A DNA stretch of 64,000 nucleotides from Channallabes apus (GCA_030522415.1 CM060126.1:3366333-3430332); one strand, 5' to 3'. Shown: positions 33,355-44,556, counted from the stretch's first letter. Notes: generated by a model from the letters alone, not told the origin. Program-made: numbers and translations.

Positions 33355-34394
33355 ATGGATTGTGAATCTTAACATGTTAATGCATGTGATTAATCTACAA
33401 ATGTAACTTTTTTCTTTTTTTTTTAAACCAAATTAATCATGTGACCAAGTTTGACCCTGTTAGCTTCCCATAATCACAGCACATGTGTGATACCGGCACG
33501 TTTACAGCGGATAATAAGACGACTAAGGAAACATCACCAGGTGTGCTGAACGAAAAGTTTTATTATAAAAAAACCAAAAACAAAGTTCAAGAGGAATTAT
33601 TTTGATAAGAATACATTAAAAGTAAGACGTGTGAGTGGTGGCTCAGGCGGCTAAGGCTCTAGGTCCCAATTGAGAGATTTGAATTTAACATTTATTTAAT
33701 TGTTAATGTTTGAAAAAATATAAAACTGCATAATCTGTTTCCTCTAAGCGGTTTGTAATGCATTTCGTTATTGCTGCACATTTATAATACAAATATTTAA
33801 AAATTGTGATTAGTGGTGATTCAAAAAATTTTAATCGATTCAAAGTACTAATAAAAATATAATAAATATGTTAATAAAGTGAAATTTACCAGAGGTAAAA
33901 GTATTTGGCGTCTACAGATGAACAGTACTGCTGCTTTTGTAGGAGGCTGTTGTTGGAGATTATGGCTTTAAAAAAATCTACACTAAGAAGTAATAATATT
34001 TTTGCAGGATTGTGGTTCCCATAACTCGTAGCTCATCTTAAGTACCCAAAGTTTACAAGAGTCCATGTGATGGATTGCAGCACTCTTTTCATATATATAT
34101 ATATATAAGAAAACAAAAAAATATATATACATATATTTTTTTTTTCTTTTTTGCAAGCACTTTGTTTTGTAACGCAGTCTTGAGTTGTTTTGGCTTCCTG
34201 AGTTATATTCAAGGTTGCTGGCTTGTTAAAAAAAAAAAAAGCAAAGAAATACTTCAGTTTCTTGGCTTGAGGTTGCTTTGTACTGTGCACAAAGACTCCC
34301 GTCTCCCGTTCCCTCGCCCCTAACATTGCCACACATACTCGCACATTCACCTTTTCCAATACAGCATGTGTTTCAGAAACAGATGTTTCACTAG

Positions 34395-34858
34395 TGCTTG
34401 GATACCATCAAGGTAGAAAGTTCTCACTGTCTGATTTACGTCTGAAATGCCGGCCTCCCGGGAACTCCTTTAATGACCCAAACATGTGAAAATGGCTTAA
34501 AGCGAGGTCAGGACTGTACTGGGGATGTGACAGTAACCCCCAGTACGAGTGGTGTTGGTGAATGAGTGTGTGCATAGTTCCCACAGACAGATGCATCTTT
34601 TCCGCAAGATGATGACAAATTATCTATCGGTTTTCCACTCGCTAAATGTACATGTGAACGACTGCCACAGGCTCCGAGCCACCTCGCCCGGGATCGTCGT
34701 TCACAGACGTATGGCCTTCTTTAAAACTAACTGACTTCGGCTGAGAGTCTCATCACCGCACTGTGCTTGAAGTCTTCTGTGAACGTCAATCACTCTTACG
34801 GATTCATTCAACAAAAACATAATCAAGTGAAGTCCCGGTTTGACTTGAACGCCCCCCA
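34395..34858 (-). mobile_element. Mariner-like element relic, copy 1
   Basis: The minus-strand translation (34408-34596) gives SHPQYSPDLALSHFHMFGSLKEFPGGRHF, the conserved C-terminal region of mariner transposases around the third catalytic Asp. To the right lie decayed regions and a terminus-like CCCGGTTTGACTTGAAC (~34840). Related relics are at 37150-37605 and 61370-62060 on the opposite strand. Confidence 0.8.
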
Positions 34859-35851
34859 TATTTAAGCCATTCTCGCATAGGAGACTCGTTTTTCGTCGTA
34901 GTCATCCGTATGCCTATCGTGTCATGTTGTTTTTCATTTATGTTTCATTCACCGTTCTCCTCTACCTGTTCCTGACATGCTGGAATAAACGACAGATCGA
35001 AGAAGAAAAAAACTCTCCGCAGTGACTTAACAGATTTTCACACTGATCCAAACGTCGTTATTTAAAAAAGTCGGAAATAGCACATTAGCATAGATATTTA
35101 GACACTTTCCTACAGCGCTCAGGTTTGAGCCGAGTTCAGCCGCGCTGCAGTTTTATCATCCGCGTGATGGTTCGAGAACTCGAGTCGGATTCTCGTCTGG
35201 TTAATTCCTTCCACATTTCTGTCTCTAAAACCTCACAGCCGACACGACAAAAATCAAGCCAGGGGTCCCAGACGACATGCTCGAGCTTCCTTCAGACGAG
35301 ATCGAGGACGTCTCAGAAAACGCTCCAGCTGCCTCGTAGGTCCTGAAGATCTCTGCATTTCTAATTTGTTTTTTATTCAGCGTGACTCCGTTAGCATCAT
35401 GACTGAATGCTAGCTCCCTGTTTCCCTTATCAGCAGAAAAACACTTGTAAATGACATTCGTTATTAATATGTTTATCTCACTGTTGATATGCTTTGTCAG
35501 GCCGTAATTAAAGATGCAGTGATGGCTGAGGGTGTAAATGAAATTCGCACTTGAGGTCGCTGTAAACAGATTTTGAAATCCAGCTTTGGGTTTGTTGCTG
35601 GTGCGAGCAGAACAAGTCAAAGACATGCCAAGGAGAACGACAAGGAAGGAGGGACGGGGAAAAGAAGCTAAAGAAGAATAAAGAATGTGAAGAAAAATAT
35701 GTAATTAAAGTACGTGATAAAATGTTCATTAAAGATGCATGAATTATCGATCGCTTATCAGATTCTTGTGGATTAAAATTCACACATAGAGCTTCAGAGC
35801 GATGTTTTCTGAAATGCTTAGTCCATAGTGTAAAGGGGAATGAAGCAAAAA

Positions 35852-35856
<5 letters not shown>

Positions 35857-35901
<45 letters not shown>

Positions 35902-35932
35902 TTATTTATTTTTTTTTTTTTATATATTAATA
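35857..35932. repeat. (AT)n and poly-T tract
   Basis: A TA dinucleotide tract (~35856-35892) is followed by T-rich sequence. The overlapping ORF is Tyr-Ile repeats only. Confidence 0.95.
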
Positions 35933-35937
35933 TTTTT

Positions 35938-36055
35938 GGGACGAATCATCAAAGTGTTTATTATTTTTATAAGGACATTCGCTTTGATGTACGAGTGCTT
36001 TGATATCCAAGGATGCTTCCGGGAATGAATTATGTTCGCAGTCCAAGGTTTAACT
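35938..36055. mobile_element. MITE G-like fragment
   Basis: ATTCGCTTTGATGTACGAGT, GCTTTGATATCCAAGGATGC and TATGTTCGCAGTCCAAGGTT are the same style of text as at 37000-37075 (TACGAGTGTTTTGAAATACG, TATGCTCGTAATCCAAGGTT) and near 18125. Terminal half only. Confidence 0.5.
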
Positions 36056-36587
36056 GTGTGTACTTTGTACTTCACTACATTTCTGCATGACGTTGCGTTA
36101 CATGACCGTGGTGGTGTTTGGTATTTGAAGCGGAAATAGTGCCACCTATCATGTTTAACTGCATTTCCCAATCATGTACCGCATGTTTCAAATCCGAAGT
36201 GGAGACGTTTGCAGATAGTGAAGAAGCAGCACGTTCACACAGAAGGAGAAGAAAGAGAGATTCTTTTATTATGACTTAAAGGCTACTTTGAGCAAACACA
36301 TGCGGAGTACTTTTGATAATTTAGTACATTTGAAGATCAGTATTTTGTACTTTTTAATCAAGTTGAATTGGAAATACCGAAGGTATCGCTACTTTTACTC
36401 AATAAAGGATTTGTCTACTTCGCCCAACTCTGGCTGGCAACCTGAGAGCGAAAGAGAGAGTGTGAGATTTGATGCATAATCTAAGAGTAGATTAAGTTTC
36501 ATTAAAAATCTAACTTTGAAACAGTTTAAACACGTGTATCAAAACATTAATTTATACAAACACACACACACACACACAATGTAAATA

Positions 36588-36990
36588 CAGCTGTGGAAAA
36601 AAATAAGAGATCACTACAAAATAATCAGTTTCTTATATTTTTCTCTTACAGGTGATCGTATTGGTGAGATGAACCAATTTGTTTGTGAACTGCTGATACA
36701 ATTTTTCCTAAATTTAAAACATAACTATTGTTATATAGAGTGTATATTTAAAGGAAATGACATCATCACAACACATCGAAATAACCTGAGATCATGCAGT
36801 ATTTGCAGAGCTTTAATAACTCAAATAAAACAAAATGCAAATAATAATTTATAAACTAGTAGTGATAATGCTTTGGCTAAATAACATTAAGAAATCAGTA
36901 TTTGGTGGAATAACCACGATTTGAAGTTACAGCTTTCATGTGTTTTGGCTCTCCAGCAGTTTTCCACATTGCTCTTGGGTAACTTTAAAA
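36588..36990. mobile_element. Tc1-like terminal fragment
   Basis: Begins at TA with CAGCTGTGGAAAAAAATAAG, GAGATCACTACAAAATAATC, a known vertebrate Tc1-like terminus style, and continues with AAGAAATCAGTATTTGGTGG and AATAACC..GATT. There is no transposase remnant in the retained part. The other terminus is lost. Confidence 0.55.
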
Positions 36991-36999
36991 TTCAATTTG

Positions 37000-37080
37000 G
37001 TTTACGAGTGTTTTGAAATACGAGCCCGCTTCCGGACCAAATTATGCTCGTAATCCAAGGTTCCACTTGACAGGACATCA
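37000..37080. mobile_element. MITE G-like fragment
   Basis: TTTACGAGTGTTTTGAAATA, GAGCCCGCTTCCGGACCAAA and ATCCAAGGTTCCACTTG resemble 35938-36055. It appears to be the terminus of a related short element joined to the Tc1-like fragment. Confidence 0.45.
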
Positions 37081-37149
37081 CTGCCATTAAATTTTATTAC
37101 CTCGCTATCCTAAAGATGTATTCGGCTGTATTTTATCTTTTACCTCAAA

Positions 37150-37605
37150 TCAGGTCAAACCGGGAAATTTCCGTTGAATGAAGCCGTAAAAGCGATTGAC
37201 ATATATTTAAAGACTTTAAGCACAGTACAGCGATGAGACTCTTAGCCAGAGTAAAACATTTAAACGTATTAAAGGAGGCTGAACGTCCGTGAATGATGGT
37301 CCCGGTTCTGCGACACCACTTGCACGTTACAGGAACTCGGCTGGGAGTTTTTGCCACGTCCCCTGGACAGTTCTGACCTCACTACAAGACATTTCCAGAT
37401 GTTTGGGGCATTAAAGGGGTTCCCAGAAGGCTGGCGTTCAGACGTAATTCAGACAGGCAGTCCGATCACTGCTCTGGTGAAACACTGGGATAAGTGCATT
37501 AGTGTCTCAGGGGATTATAGAGAGAAATAAAGGGAGTTTTTGCTCTCAGTGCTGTGTTCTGTTATTCTGTACAATCAAAAGTCCCGCTTTGACTTGAATG
37601 AATAT
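37150..37605 (+). mobile_element. Mariner-like element relic, copy 2
   Basis: Shares order and wording with 61370-62060: CAG.GATGAGACTCT, AGAGTAAAACA, GGAGGCTGAACGTC.GTGAATGA, GGAACTCGGCTGGGAGTTTT, CATTTCCAGATGTTTGGGGC and GAAACACTGGGATAAGTGCA. It ends with the terminus-like CCCGCTTTGACTTGAAT. Fragments of a mariner transposase can be read with many stops. The central coding part is missing in both copies. Confidence 0.7.
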
Positions 37606-38002
37606 GTAAACGGTGGCCAAAATCTTTATTTCATTAAAACTATTTTGTACAAAATTAAAGCTAAGCTGAAAATAAATGCCTTACAAAAAATTAAGTTTGT
37701 TTAATAATCACACTTTTACAGTTCTTTCTGAAAGGCTGATTTAGTCATGTGACACGGAGATGTTAAAAAATTTGGAGGAGGAAGAAAAATGGAGATGCAA
37801 GCAAACAGGAACAAACTCCGCATAAAAGAGACGTGAAGTCGAACTGAACACTTTTTAAATGAAGTACAGCTTGTAAAGATGGAGATCACATGATTACTGC
37901 ATAATTTCACACAAATTAGTCTACAGGAGTACGTCCCGCAGGTCACACACACTTTAAAGCATAAGTGTTACAGTATTAAGAGATAGACAGAAGTGGTTCT
38001 AA
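37606..38002. other. Intronic stretch without recognised feature
   Basis: AT-rich. The ORF at 37716-37952 has no recognised motif. Confidence 0.4.
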
Positions 38003-38099
38003 TAGGGCTGCAACTAACGATTATCCGATTAATCGATTAATCGGATAAAAGCTAAACGCTTCTTTAATTTGATGTTTTGCTTATAATTATATATAAAAC

Positions 38100-38645
38100 C
38101 ATATGTGACTCGGGCAGTTGTTGTGGCCATCCTGTACCTGTCACGCAGGTGTGATATTCGGATGTACCCATCCTGTGCAGGTGTTGTTACACGTGGTCTT
38201 CCACTGCGAGGATGATCAGCTGTCCTTCCCGTCTCCCTGTAGCGCCGTCTTAGGCGTCTCACAGTGCGGACATGGCGATTTATTGCCCTATAGCCACATC
38301 AGCAGTCCTCATGTCCCCCTGCAGCATGCCTAATGCACGTTCACGCAGATGAGCAGCGACCCTGGGTGTCTTTCTTTGGGTGTTTTTCACAGTCGGTAGA
38401 CGAGTCTCTTTAGTGTCCTGCGTTTTTACAACTATGACCTTAAATGCCTACTTTCTGTAAGCTGTTAAGGTCTTAACGACCATTCCACAGGTGCATGTTA
38501 ATTAATTGATTATGGTTAATTGAACATGCATGGAAAACATTGTTTAAACCCTTTGCAATGAAGATCTGTAAAGTTATTTGGATTTTTACAACATTATTGT
38601 TGAAATACACAGTCCTGAAAAAGGGGCGTTTCTTTTTTTGCTGAG
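38100..38645 (-). mobile_element. Tc1-like transposon (family H), 5' part only
   Basis: The right terminus is TTTCTTTTTTTGCTGAG followed by TA. The minus strand encodes the DNA-binding region of a Tc1 transposase: VRRLRRRYRETGRTADHPRS, GRPRVTTPAQDGYIRISHLR and DRYRMATTTARVT (ORF 38029-38262), with an upstream decayed N terminus. The catalytic region is absent. Confidence 0.85.
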
Positions 38646-38677
38646 TATATATATATACAAACATACACTGACATTAA

Positions 38678-39533
38678 GACTGAATCCCAATTCTATTTTT
38701 TACCCCTTTAAATATTTCCCCTAAGAAATGGGACACCACTACAACACTGTTATACGTCATCATACGTAGTCGCTGGTTCCTAATGTTACGTCAGAGGACA
38801 TGCGCCGATGTTTATCACACATTCCAATAAGAGAGAGATTACTCACTCCCAACGTTTTTTTGCGCCGTATTTCGATTTTTAAAAAAGTTGCTCATTTTCA
38901 CCACGAACACGGATGAGCCTTCGGGTTTCCTCAGCCGTCCATATACAGAATATAAATTACAAAACTGTGGTCACGTTGCAATAAGTAAGAATAGTGTAAG
39001 CACCGTTCATTTACATGTACACATATGGCCGTAAGCAAAAACAATGCATTATCAAATGCTCGGCAAACTGCCGTGCTACTGAACTTTCATATTTGTTTGT
39101 AGCATGCAGTAAAGTGTATGTGACATAAAAATATATTTGGTAATATCATGCAATCTGTACTATCCGCTAGCAAACTTTAGCGATTTTTTTGCAAATGTTT
39201 CTTTACAGAACATCACCATAAACACAAACACAAGACTAAAGGTAATATACATATAATGAAAACTTGTCATAAAAATCTTTATTAATGGCAAAAATTACTT
39301 AACATTTATGGGTCTGTTTGCTCGAGTGAGCAGCCATGTTGAAAACTTCGCTTAGCCCTTCGTTTGAAGTGAGGTCCCGAGAAATCTTCGTTTGGAGGGC
39401 TATCTGGCCCTTCCCCCTCCCCCTACACCTCCAACCAAAAGAGAAATAAGACACCCCTACCCCTTCACGTGAACGCGCCAAACGGAGGGGTAGGGCTATG
39501 TGAAGGGGTAAGGGGGAGAACTGGGATTCAGCC
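38678..39533. mobile_element. Harbinger-like MITE, 856 bp
   Basis: Inverted termini GACTGAATCCCAATTCT (left) and the complement GGCTGAATCCCAGTTCT (right), each followed inward by an ACCCCTT-type motif. A direct TAA flanks both ends (38675-38677, 39534-39536), matching the 3-bp TWA target typical of PIF/Harbinger. No transposase is visible. The ORF at 39299-39481 is subterminal repeat text. Confidence 0.7.
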
Positions 39534-40813
39534 TAAGTTGTTAAGATATAAACAGTTAAAATAATGTAATTTTTGTATAATAAAATGATATATGCATAAG
39601 TAAAACCACAGTAAATTTTGTCTGAAAACAGATTTGCTAGTTAACACATTAACTTCGTAGTGCACTATAAAAAAAACTGTAGAACTGCAAAATGCTAATA
39701 GCCACAAATCTACTGTTATTTGCATTCGCTGAAAACCACAACAATCACTAAATGTAATATTCTACTGTTATTAATGTAATTTAAGCTGATCTAAAGTAGC
39801 GCCATTTAACTAATCACTATTGCTCATGAGGTGATTGTGCAATGTGGTGCTAGCGGGTAGCAAGTGAACAGATCTACCGCGACTGTCCCGAAGTTAGCAA
39901 ACAGTTTAAACAACAGCACTTAAACTACACAACGTTTACACGATGAAGAGACACAGTTTTTACTGACCCTGAGTTTTTTTTCGCCATCCGGAACACCAAC
40001 ATGTTTTCTTTTTAAGTGTTCGTGCGTGACTGTGGTGCTGCCAATGAAAGCTCGGTCTTGCATAGCGTGCAGGTTACGATGGAATTTACCGTCTTTTTAG
40101 AGGCGTTTAATGTAAATTGGAGGACTTGGTGCGCGCGCTTTGTCCTGCAGACGCTTCTGTAACCGCCACTGTGCGAGCGGCTGTGTATCTGTGTGTATCT
40201 GTGTGTATCTTTGTGTATCTTTGTGTATTTGTGCATCCTGTGTTCCGCTCCTCAGTAACGTGAGCAGCACAACTAATCGATAACGGCATTCGTTGACAAC
40301 GAATTTCATTATCGATAATTATCGATTTTATCGATTAGTTGTTGCAGCCCTACTGTCTAAACCACACTTATTTCGTTCTCTGGTGCATGATGGGACAGTT
40401 AATGAAAACGTGTTTCTCACTTCACTATTCATTTCCCGGTCATCGATTTTAGACAAGTGGAAATGCAAGAGGATCGAAAGCAACCGCGTGGTGTGTGGAG
40501 AACGAAAGGGGTCCGGAGGTTATAATACACATTAATTAGACTGTATGCATTCAGATCACATGTTACTCCTTTAATTTGAGTAAATTACACAAGCTAATTA
40601 GAGCGAAGGAAATCGAGTGTGTAAATCTCGAAGGAAATCACTGCAGCTACGTCGCTCCGGCTGCCAAGTCCGTGTGTGTTCCTGTTGTGTCGATCTGCTC
40701 ATGTGACACACTTCTGGTTTTTATTATTATTATTTTTTTTTTTTTTACACTTTTGAGACATAAAATTTGCATTTCCAAGTTGACAAGAGTGTGTTAAAAC
40801 TTGATGTGTGTAC

Positions 40814-40816
<3 letters not shown>

Positions 40817-40844
<28 letters not shown>

Positions 40845-40941
40845 GTGTGTGTGTGTGTGAAATCATTAGCAGAGCTAGAAATCATCCTCTTGTCTCAGGT
40901 CATTAATGTTTTAATTAGGAATTAAGGTTTAATTACTGTGT

Positions 40942-40979
<38 letters not shown>

Positions 40980-41150
40980 AAGCTGCTCTATAATTCTGTC
41001 ATTTAAGGCACAGATATACAGTAACTTCAGGCCAATACTGAAGGACCGGCAAAGTTTCAGTAAAATATATAATTGAAAGAGTGAATTCTGACCAATGTAC
41101 AGACAAAACTTTTTTTTATTCATGTACTGTAGATGCACACACACACACAC
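40817..41150. repeat. GT and CA microsatellites
   Basis: GT tracts at ~40817-40858 and ~40938-40977, and a short CA tract at ~41136-41151. Poly-T at ~40733-40746. Confidence 0.9.
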
Positions 41151-41639
41151 AAGCATACATAGGCAAAATCTCTGTTTGAGTTAAATTTCATAGGGATGCG
41201 ATGCAGCCGCTCCTGGATCGCACTGATATGAGATTTTGATGTCGTAAAAAAACAGACAGTCTGAGTTACTGCAGGTATCGTGTGCTGCGTTCTTCACCTC
41301 TGTGGATTCAAAATAAAGTCCTCAAATATTCAGAAGTCATTAATGTCATGCCTGTATTCAGAACCATCACTCAGTCCGTGATTAAAGCATCTCTAGCAGC
41401 AGCGACAGCCTCAAGTCTGCTTGTGAATGATGTTACGAGCTTGACACGAGCTTTCTTTTGGAAGTTTCATTGGCAGAATCATTTAAGCTCAAGCAGGCAG
41501 GGTCAGTGCACCCAGTGTACAGTCTCTGGTCTCGGGTCCAGACTCATAGATTTTCTTGGTGTTCTGCTTCGGGTCTCGTTGAACCGTAACAGTTTTCTCT
41601 TTAACTCTTTATTTTATCTGCATCAGTTTTCCCTCTATA

Positions 41640-42358
41640 CTGACTAATTCCCCAGTTGCAGAAAAACATCCCCACAGCATGATGCTGCCACCACCAGCAT
41701 CATGATTGATTGATGATTTTTTGATTAATTTTTAATAAGATAATGTGTGACTTCCTGATTCCAAATAATTCAATCTTTGTGTTTCCAGGCCAGAGGATTT
41801 TGTTTATCATGGTCTTCCAAATGGCTGTCATGTGCCTTTTAGTGCCGACTGCCGCCTGTCTGGCCGCGGTGCCGTAGAGGCCTGATTGATGGAGCGCTGC
41901 ATGGATGGCGGTGCTTCTCTAACAAGGGAACCCAGGATCTCATTTATAGTCACCCTTGGGTTCTTAGTTACCTCTCTGACCAAGAACCTTCACCCCCAGT
42001 TACACACTTTGGTTGGGCGGCCAGATTCCAATCTGTTGCAAGACCTTATATAGACAACCGCATGCTTCTCCTAATTGAAGGCAATTAGGCACAGGCCGAC
42101 TTCAATCAAGTTTCAAAAATTTTCTCAAGGACCAGGATGCACCAAAGCTCAATTACAGGTGTCATAATAAAGGGTCTGAATATTTATGTAAATGGGATAT
42201 TTCAGTTCTTTATTTTTTTTTTAATAAATTAACAAAAACCTGTTTTTATTCTGTCATTGTGTATAATGATGATGAGAAAAAAAGAGATTCAAATACATAT
42301 GATGTGTGAAACATAAAATGTGAAAAACTTGGGGTTGAAAACTTTCCGTCACTGTAAA
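41640..42358 (-). mobile_element. Tc1-like transposon relic (family J)
   Basis: The text matches my recollection of a common fish Tc1-like element read from its coding middle to one terminus: CATCCCCACAGCATGATGCT, GCTGTCATGTGCCTTTTAGT, AGGCCTGATTGATGGAGCGC, CTTATATAGACAACCG, AGGGTCTGAATATTTATGTA and a terminus-like GGTTGAAAACTTTCCGTCAC. Interrupted throughout, with no ORF of useful length. Confidence 0.6.
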
Positions 42359-42413
42359 TAAGTCCATTTAAAATCATTTGTCGTTTATTTTATTTATGTA
42401 TTTATACATAATT

Positions 42414-42527
42414 CATTCATTCATTTTCTATACCGCTTAATCCTGTGTTCAGGGTCGCGGGGGACCTGGAGCCTATCCCAGGAGACTTCGGGCACTAGGC
42501 GGGGTACAACCTGGACAGGGTGCCAAT
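42414..42527 (-). mobile_element. SINE S1, 5'-truncated, with perfect 14-bp target duplication
   Basis: Only the tail 114 bp is present (CATTCATTCATTTTCTATAC to GGACAGGGTGCCAAT). It is flanked by the identical direct repeat ATTTATACATAATT at 42400-42413 and 42528-42541. Same young subfamily as 10754 and 60211. Confidence 0.93.
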
Positions 42528-42599
42528 ATTTATACATAATTTTATACAGTAATTAATTTATAATTTTACTAGTCATTTATTTATTATTTATGCAGTATT

Positions 42600-43255
42600 T
42601 AACATTAAATATAACATTTGACTTTAAACATGACGACTTTTAGGATCAAAAGTCGACTTTCTGAAAAAAGTCCATCTAAAGAGAAATCAACTTGATATAA
42701 AAAGTAAATAAATGTTTTTTTTTTCCAAAATTTTAATTTCTTTTAAATTTAACAAGTCAGCTTTAATAAAAATACACTCACTCACTCACTCTCACTCACC
42801 GCCGATACCACCTGTACGGGGTGCAGATCCATCTCAGAGCACACACTCGTACACACACTCACATGTGCATTCACACTCTACAAGCAATTTGGGAACACCA
42901 ATTAGCCTAATCTTTAATGTCTTTGGACTGTGGGTGGAAACCGGATTATCCAGAGGAAACCCACCAAGCAGAGGAAGGCCAGAGCAAACTTAAAGCACCC
43001 TTAAAAAAGGAAGAAGAGTTTTAAATAGGTGTCCTTAAAATGTCAACTTTAAATAAAGTCAACTCAAACTGAATCAGTGTTAAATAAAAAGCCAACTTTC
43101 AAAAAGAAGTTAACTTTATATGAATAGACTTTGTAAGAACCAAATAAAAATAAATCAATATTTAAGGAAAAAGTAAAATCAACTTTCAATCAAAAGTCAA
43201 TTTCTTTAGAATTTAGCTTTAAACAAAAATCCAACTTTAACTAAAAGTCATGCTA
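42600..43255. repeat. Degenerate minisatellite, AAAAGTCAACTTT-type
   Basis: Diverged copies of AAAAGTCAACTTTAAAT occupy 42610-42770 and 43030-43250, on both sides of a degraded SINE (42775-42990). ORFs here have no meaning. Confidence 0.75.
42775..42990 (-). mobile_element. Degraded SINE S1 in minisatellite
   Basis: (CACT)n, ACCTGTACGGGGTGCAGATC, AATTTGGGAACACCAATTAG, GGAAACCGGATTATCC and GGAAACCCACCAAGCA: the S1 central domain in reverse, strongly diverged. Confidence 0.75.
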
Positions 43256-43560
43256 ATTCCTGTGTCTCCTGGTTTGTTGTGTTCTAGTTTTTCTGTGTTC
43301 TTGTTTTGTGTAACTCCTAGTCTTCTTTTGCTCCTAGCCTGTTTTGCTGTGTTCCTTGTGTAGTTTAGCTCTTTGTTTAGTTATACTCTATGCTCGTTCG
43401 ATTTCTCCTAGTTCCTATGTAACAGTTCCTTAGTTCTCTTGTATATCTGTTTATGTTCTGTTTTTGTCATTAAAAGACTCATTTCCTCAGCATTTGCCTC
43501 TGCCACTATGCCTCTTCGTCCGTCCTCACCCCGTACTCGTAACAGAAATGTTAAATATGT
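43256..43560. repeat. Pyrimidine-rich probable repeat upstream of exon 2
   Basis: Recurring CTCCTAG and TGTGTTC words, then TTTTGTCATTAAAAGACTCA, TCAGCATTTGCCTCTGCC and CGTCCTCACCCCGTACTCGT. It reads like the 3' tail of a dispersed element (LINE or SINE), but I cannot assign it. Confidence 0.35.
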
Positions 43561-43690
43561 ATAAATTAAAATGATAATTTTAGAAACTGCTGAAGTTAAC
43601 TGTAGCAGAAACCGCTACAGTTGTGTTTCTGGCGGTGCATTGGTTTGTATTTGTTTGATATAAGGCTGTTTATCTGTGTGTGTGTTACAG

Positions 43691-44556
43691 GTAATGCCTT
43701 CGTGGTGAGCCTGGCATTAGCGGACCTGCTGGTGGTGTGTTACCCGTACCCTCTGGTCCTTCACGCTCTACTGCACTCCGGTTGGCTGCCTGGCGAGACA
43801 GAGTGTAAAGTCAGCGGCTTTCTTATGGGTGCCAGCGTCATCGGCTCTGTCTTCAACATCACAGCCATCGCCCTCAACCGCTACTGCTTCATCTGCCACG
43901 CCCGCACTTATGCCAAAGTGTATGGCCGAGGTGGCACGCTGGCTTTAATTACACTCGTGTGGGCTCTAACGGGCGTTGCCATACTGCCTAACCTCGCAGT
44001 GGGGTCACTGACATACGACCCTCGCGTGTATTCTTGCACTTTTAGCCAGACTGCGAGCGCCAGTTATACTTTCGCCGTGGTTTTTGTTCACTTCCTGTTT
44101 CCCATTGCCATTGTAACTTTCTGCTATGCACGAATCTGGATACTAGTTCTAAACGTGAGACGGCGAGTGGCTAGCGACACGAGGCCCCGTCTCCGGCCAA
44201 GCGACGTCCGCCATTTCCTCACCATGTTCGTCGTCTTTGTGCTGTTCGCGGTCTGTTGGGCGCCGCTCAATCTGATTGGCCTAGCTGTCGCCATGGATCC
44301 ACCCAGAGTGGCGCCAATGGTTCCCGATTGGCTCTTTGTGGTCAGCTATTTTATGGCGTACTTCAACTCGTGCCTCAACGCTGTCGTATATGGGCTGCTC
44401 AATCAGAACTTCCGGCGTGAGTATCGATGCATCCTGATGTCACTCTGCAAGCCCCGCCTCTTTCTGCAGGACACATCGAGGGGTGGGACAGAGCGAAGCA
44501 ACAAGCAATCACAGGTTAACAACAACAACGAGCAGGCAAAAGCCGAGACTATGTAA
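43691..44556 (+). CDS. mtnr1b: Melatonin receptor type 1B-like, exon 2 (TM2 to C terminus)
   Basis: The acceptor GTGTGTGTTACAG ends at 43690, and the first two bases complete Gly68. Residues 68-355 carry D79 (2.50), C106-C183 (predicted disulfide), NRY at 130-132 in place of DRY, CYICH-like CFICH, N168 in TM4, Q187 in the second loop, H201 in TM5 (the spacing matches the known ligand-contact Asn, Gln and His of MT2), CWAPLN with W257, and NAVVY at 297-301 in place of NPxxY. After TM7: [12 protein letters not shown], cysteines 314 and 320 as possible palmitoylation sites, and an Asn-rich tail. GSLTYDP, QTAS, RPSD and the [11 protein letters not shown] tail favour MT2 (MTNR1B) over MT1. No break in the frame. 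Confidence 0.95.

Larger units (their letters stand above)
38003..40352. mobile_element. hAT-like element with nested insertions
   Basis: Left end TAGGGCTGCAACTAACGATT with ATCGATTAATCGGAT subterminal. The right end is the inverted counterpart (ATCGATTTTATCGATTAGTT, GTTGCAGCCCTA). Flanks GGTTCTAA and CTGTCTAA share TCTAA and may be a diverged 8-bp duplication. The interior is split by a Tc1-like fragment (38100-38645) and a Harbinger-like MITE (38678-39533). From 39540 to 40300 the DNA is otherwise unrecognised, with a GTGTATCT-type repeat near 40185-40228. No hAT transposase is recognised. Confidence 0.65.
21630..43690 (+). other. mtnr1b: mtnr1b intron 1, about 22 kb
   Basis: GT at 21630 and AG at 43689-43690. 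The length comes largely from repeats described separately. Stretches where I see nothing beyond short artefact ORFs: 24000-24600, 24860-27830 (with CCATGGCGG-type palindromic words near 25170 and 25570 that may be an unrecognised MITE), 28160-28820, 29345-30040, 31880-32340, 33370-34390, 34860-35850, 40355-41640. No other coding gene on either strand is supported within it. Confidence 0.9.

Noticed and set aside
43621..43690. Start of the receptor ORF at 43621
   Set aside because: This is intron read-through before the acceptor; the true N terminus is in exon 1 at 21428.
43691..44556. Assignment of the receptor to MTNR1A (MT1) or the MTNR1C/GPR50 type
   Set aside because: Loop 2 and tail residues and the FAT3-like neighbour favour MT2; the C terminus is short, unlike GPR50.
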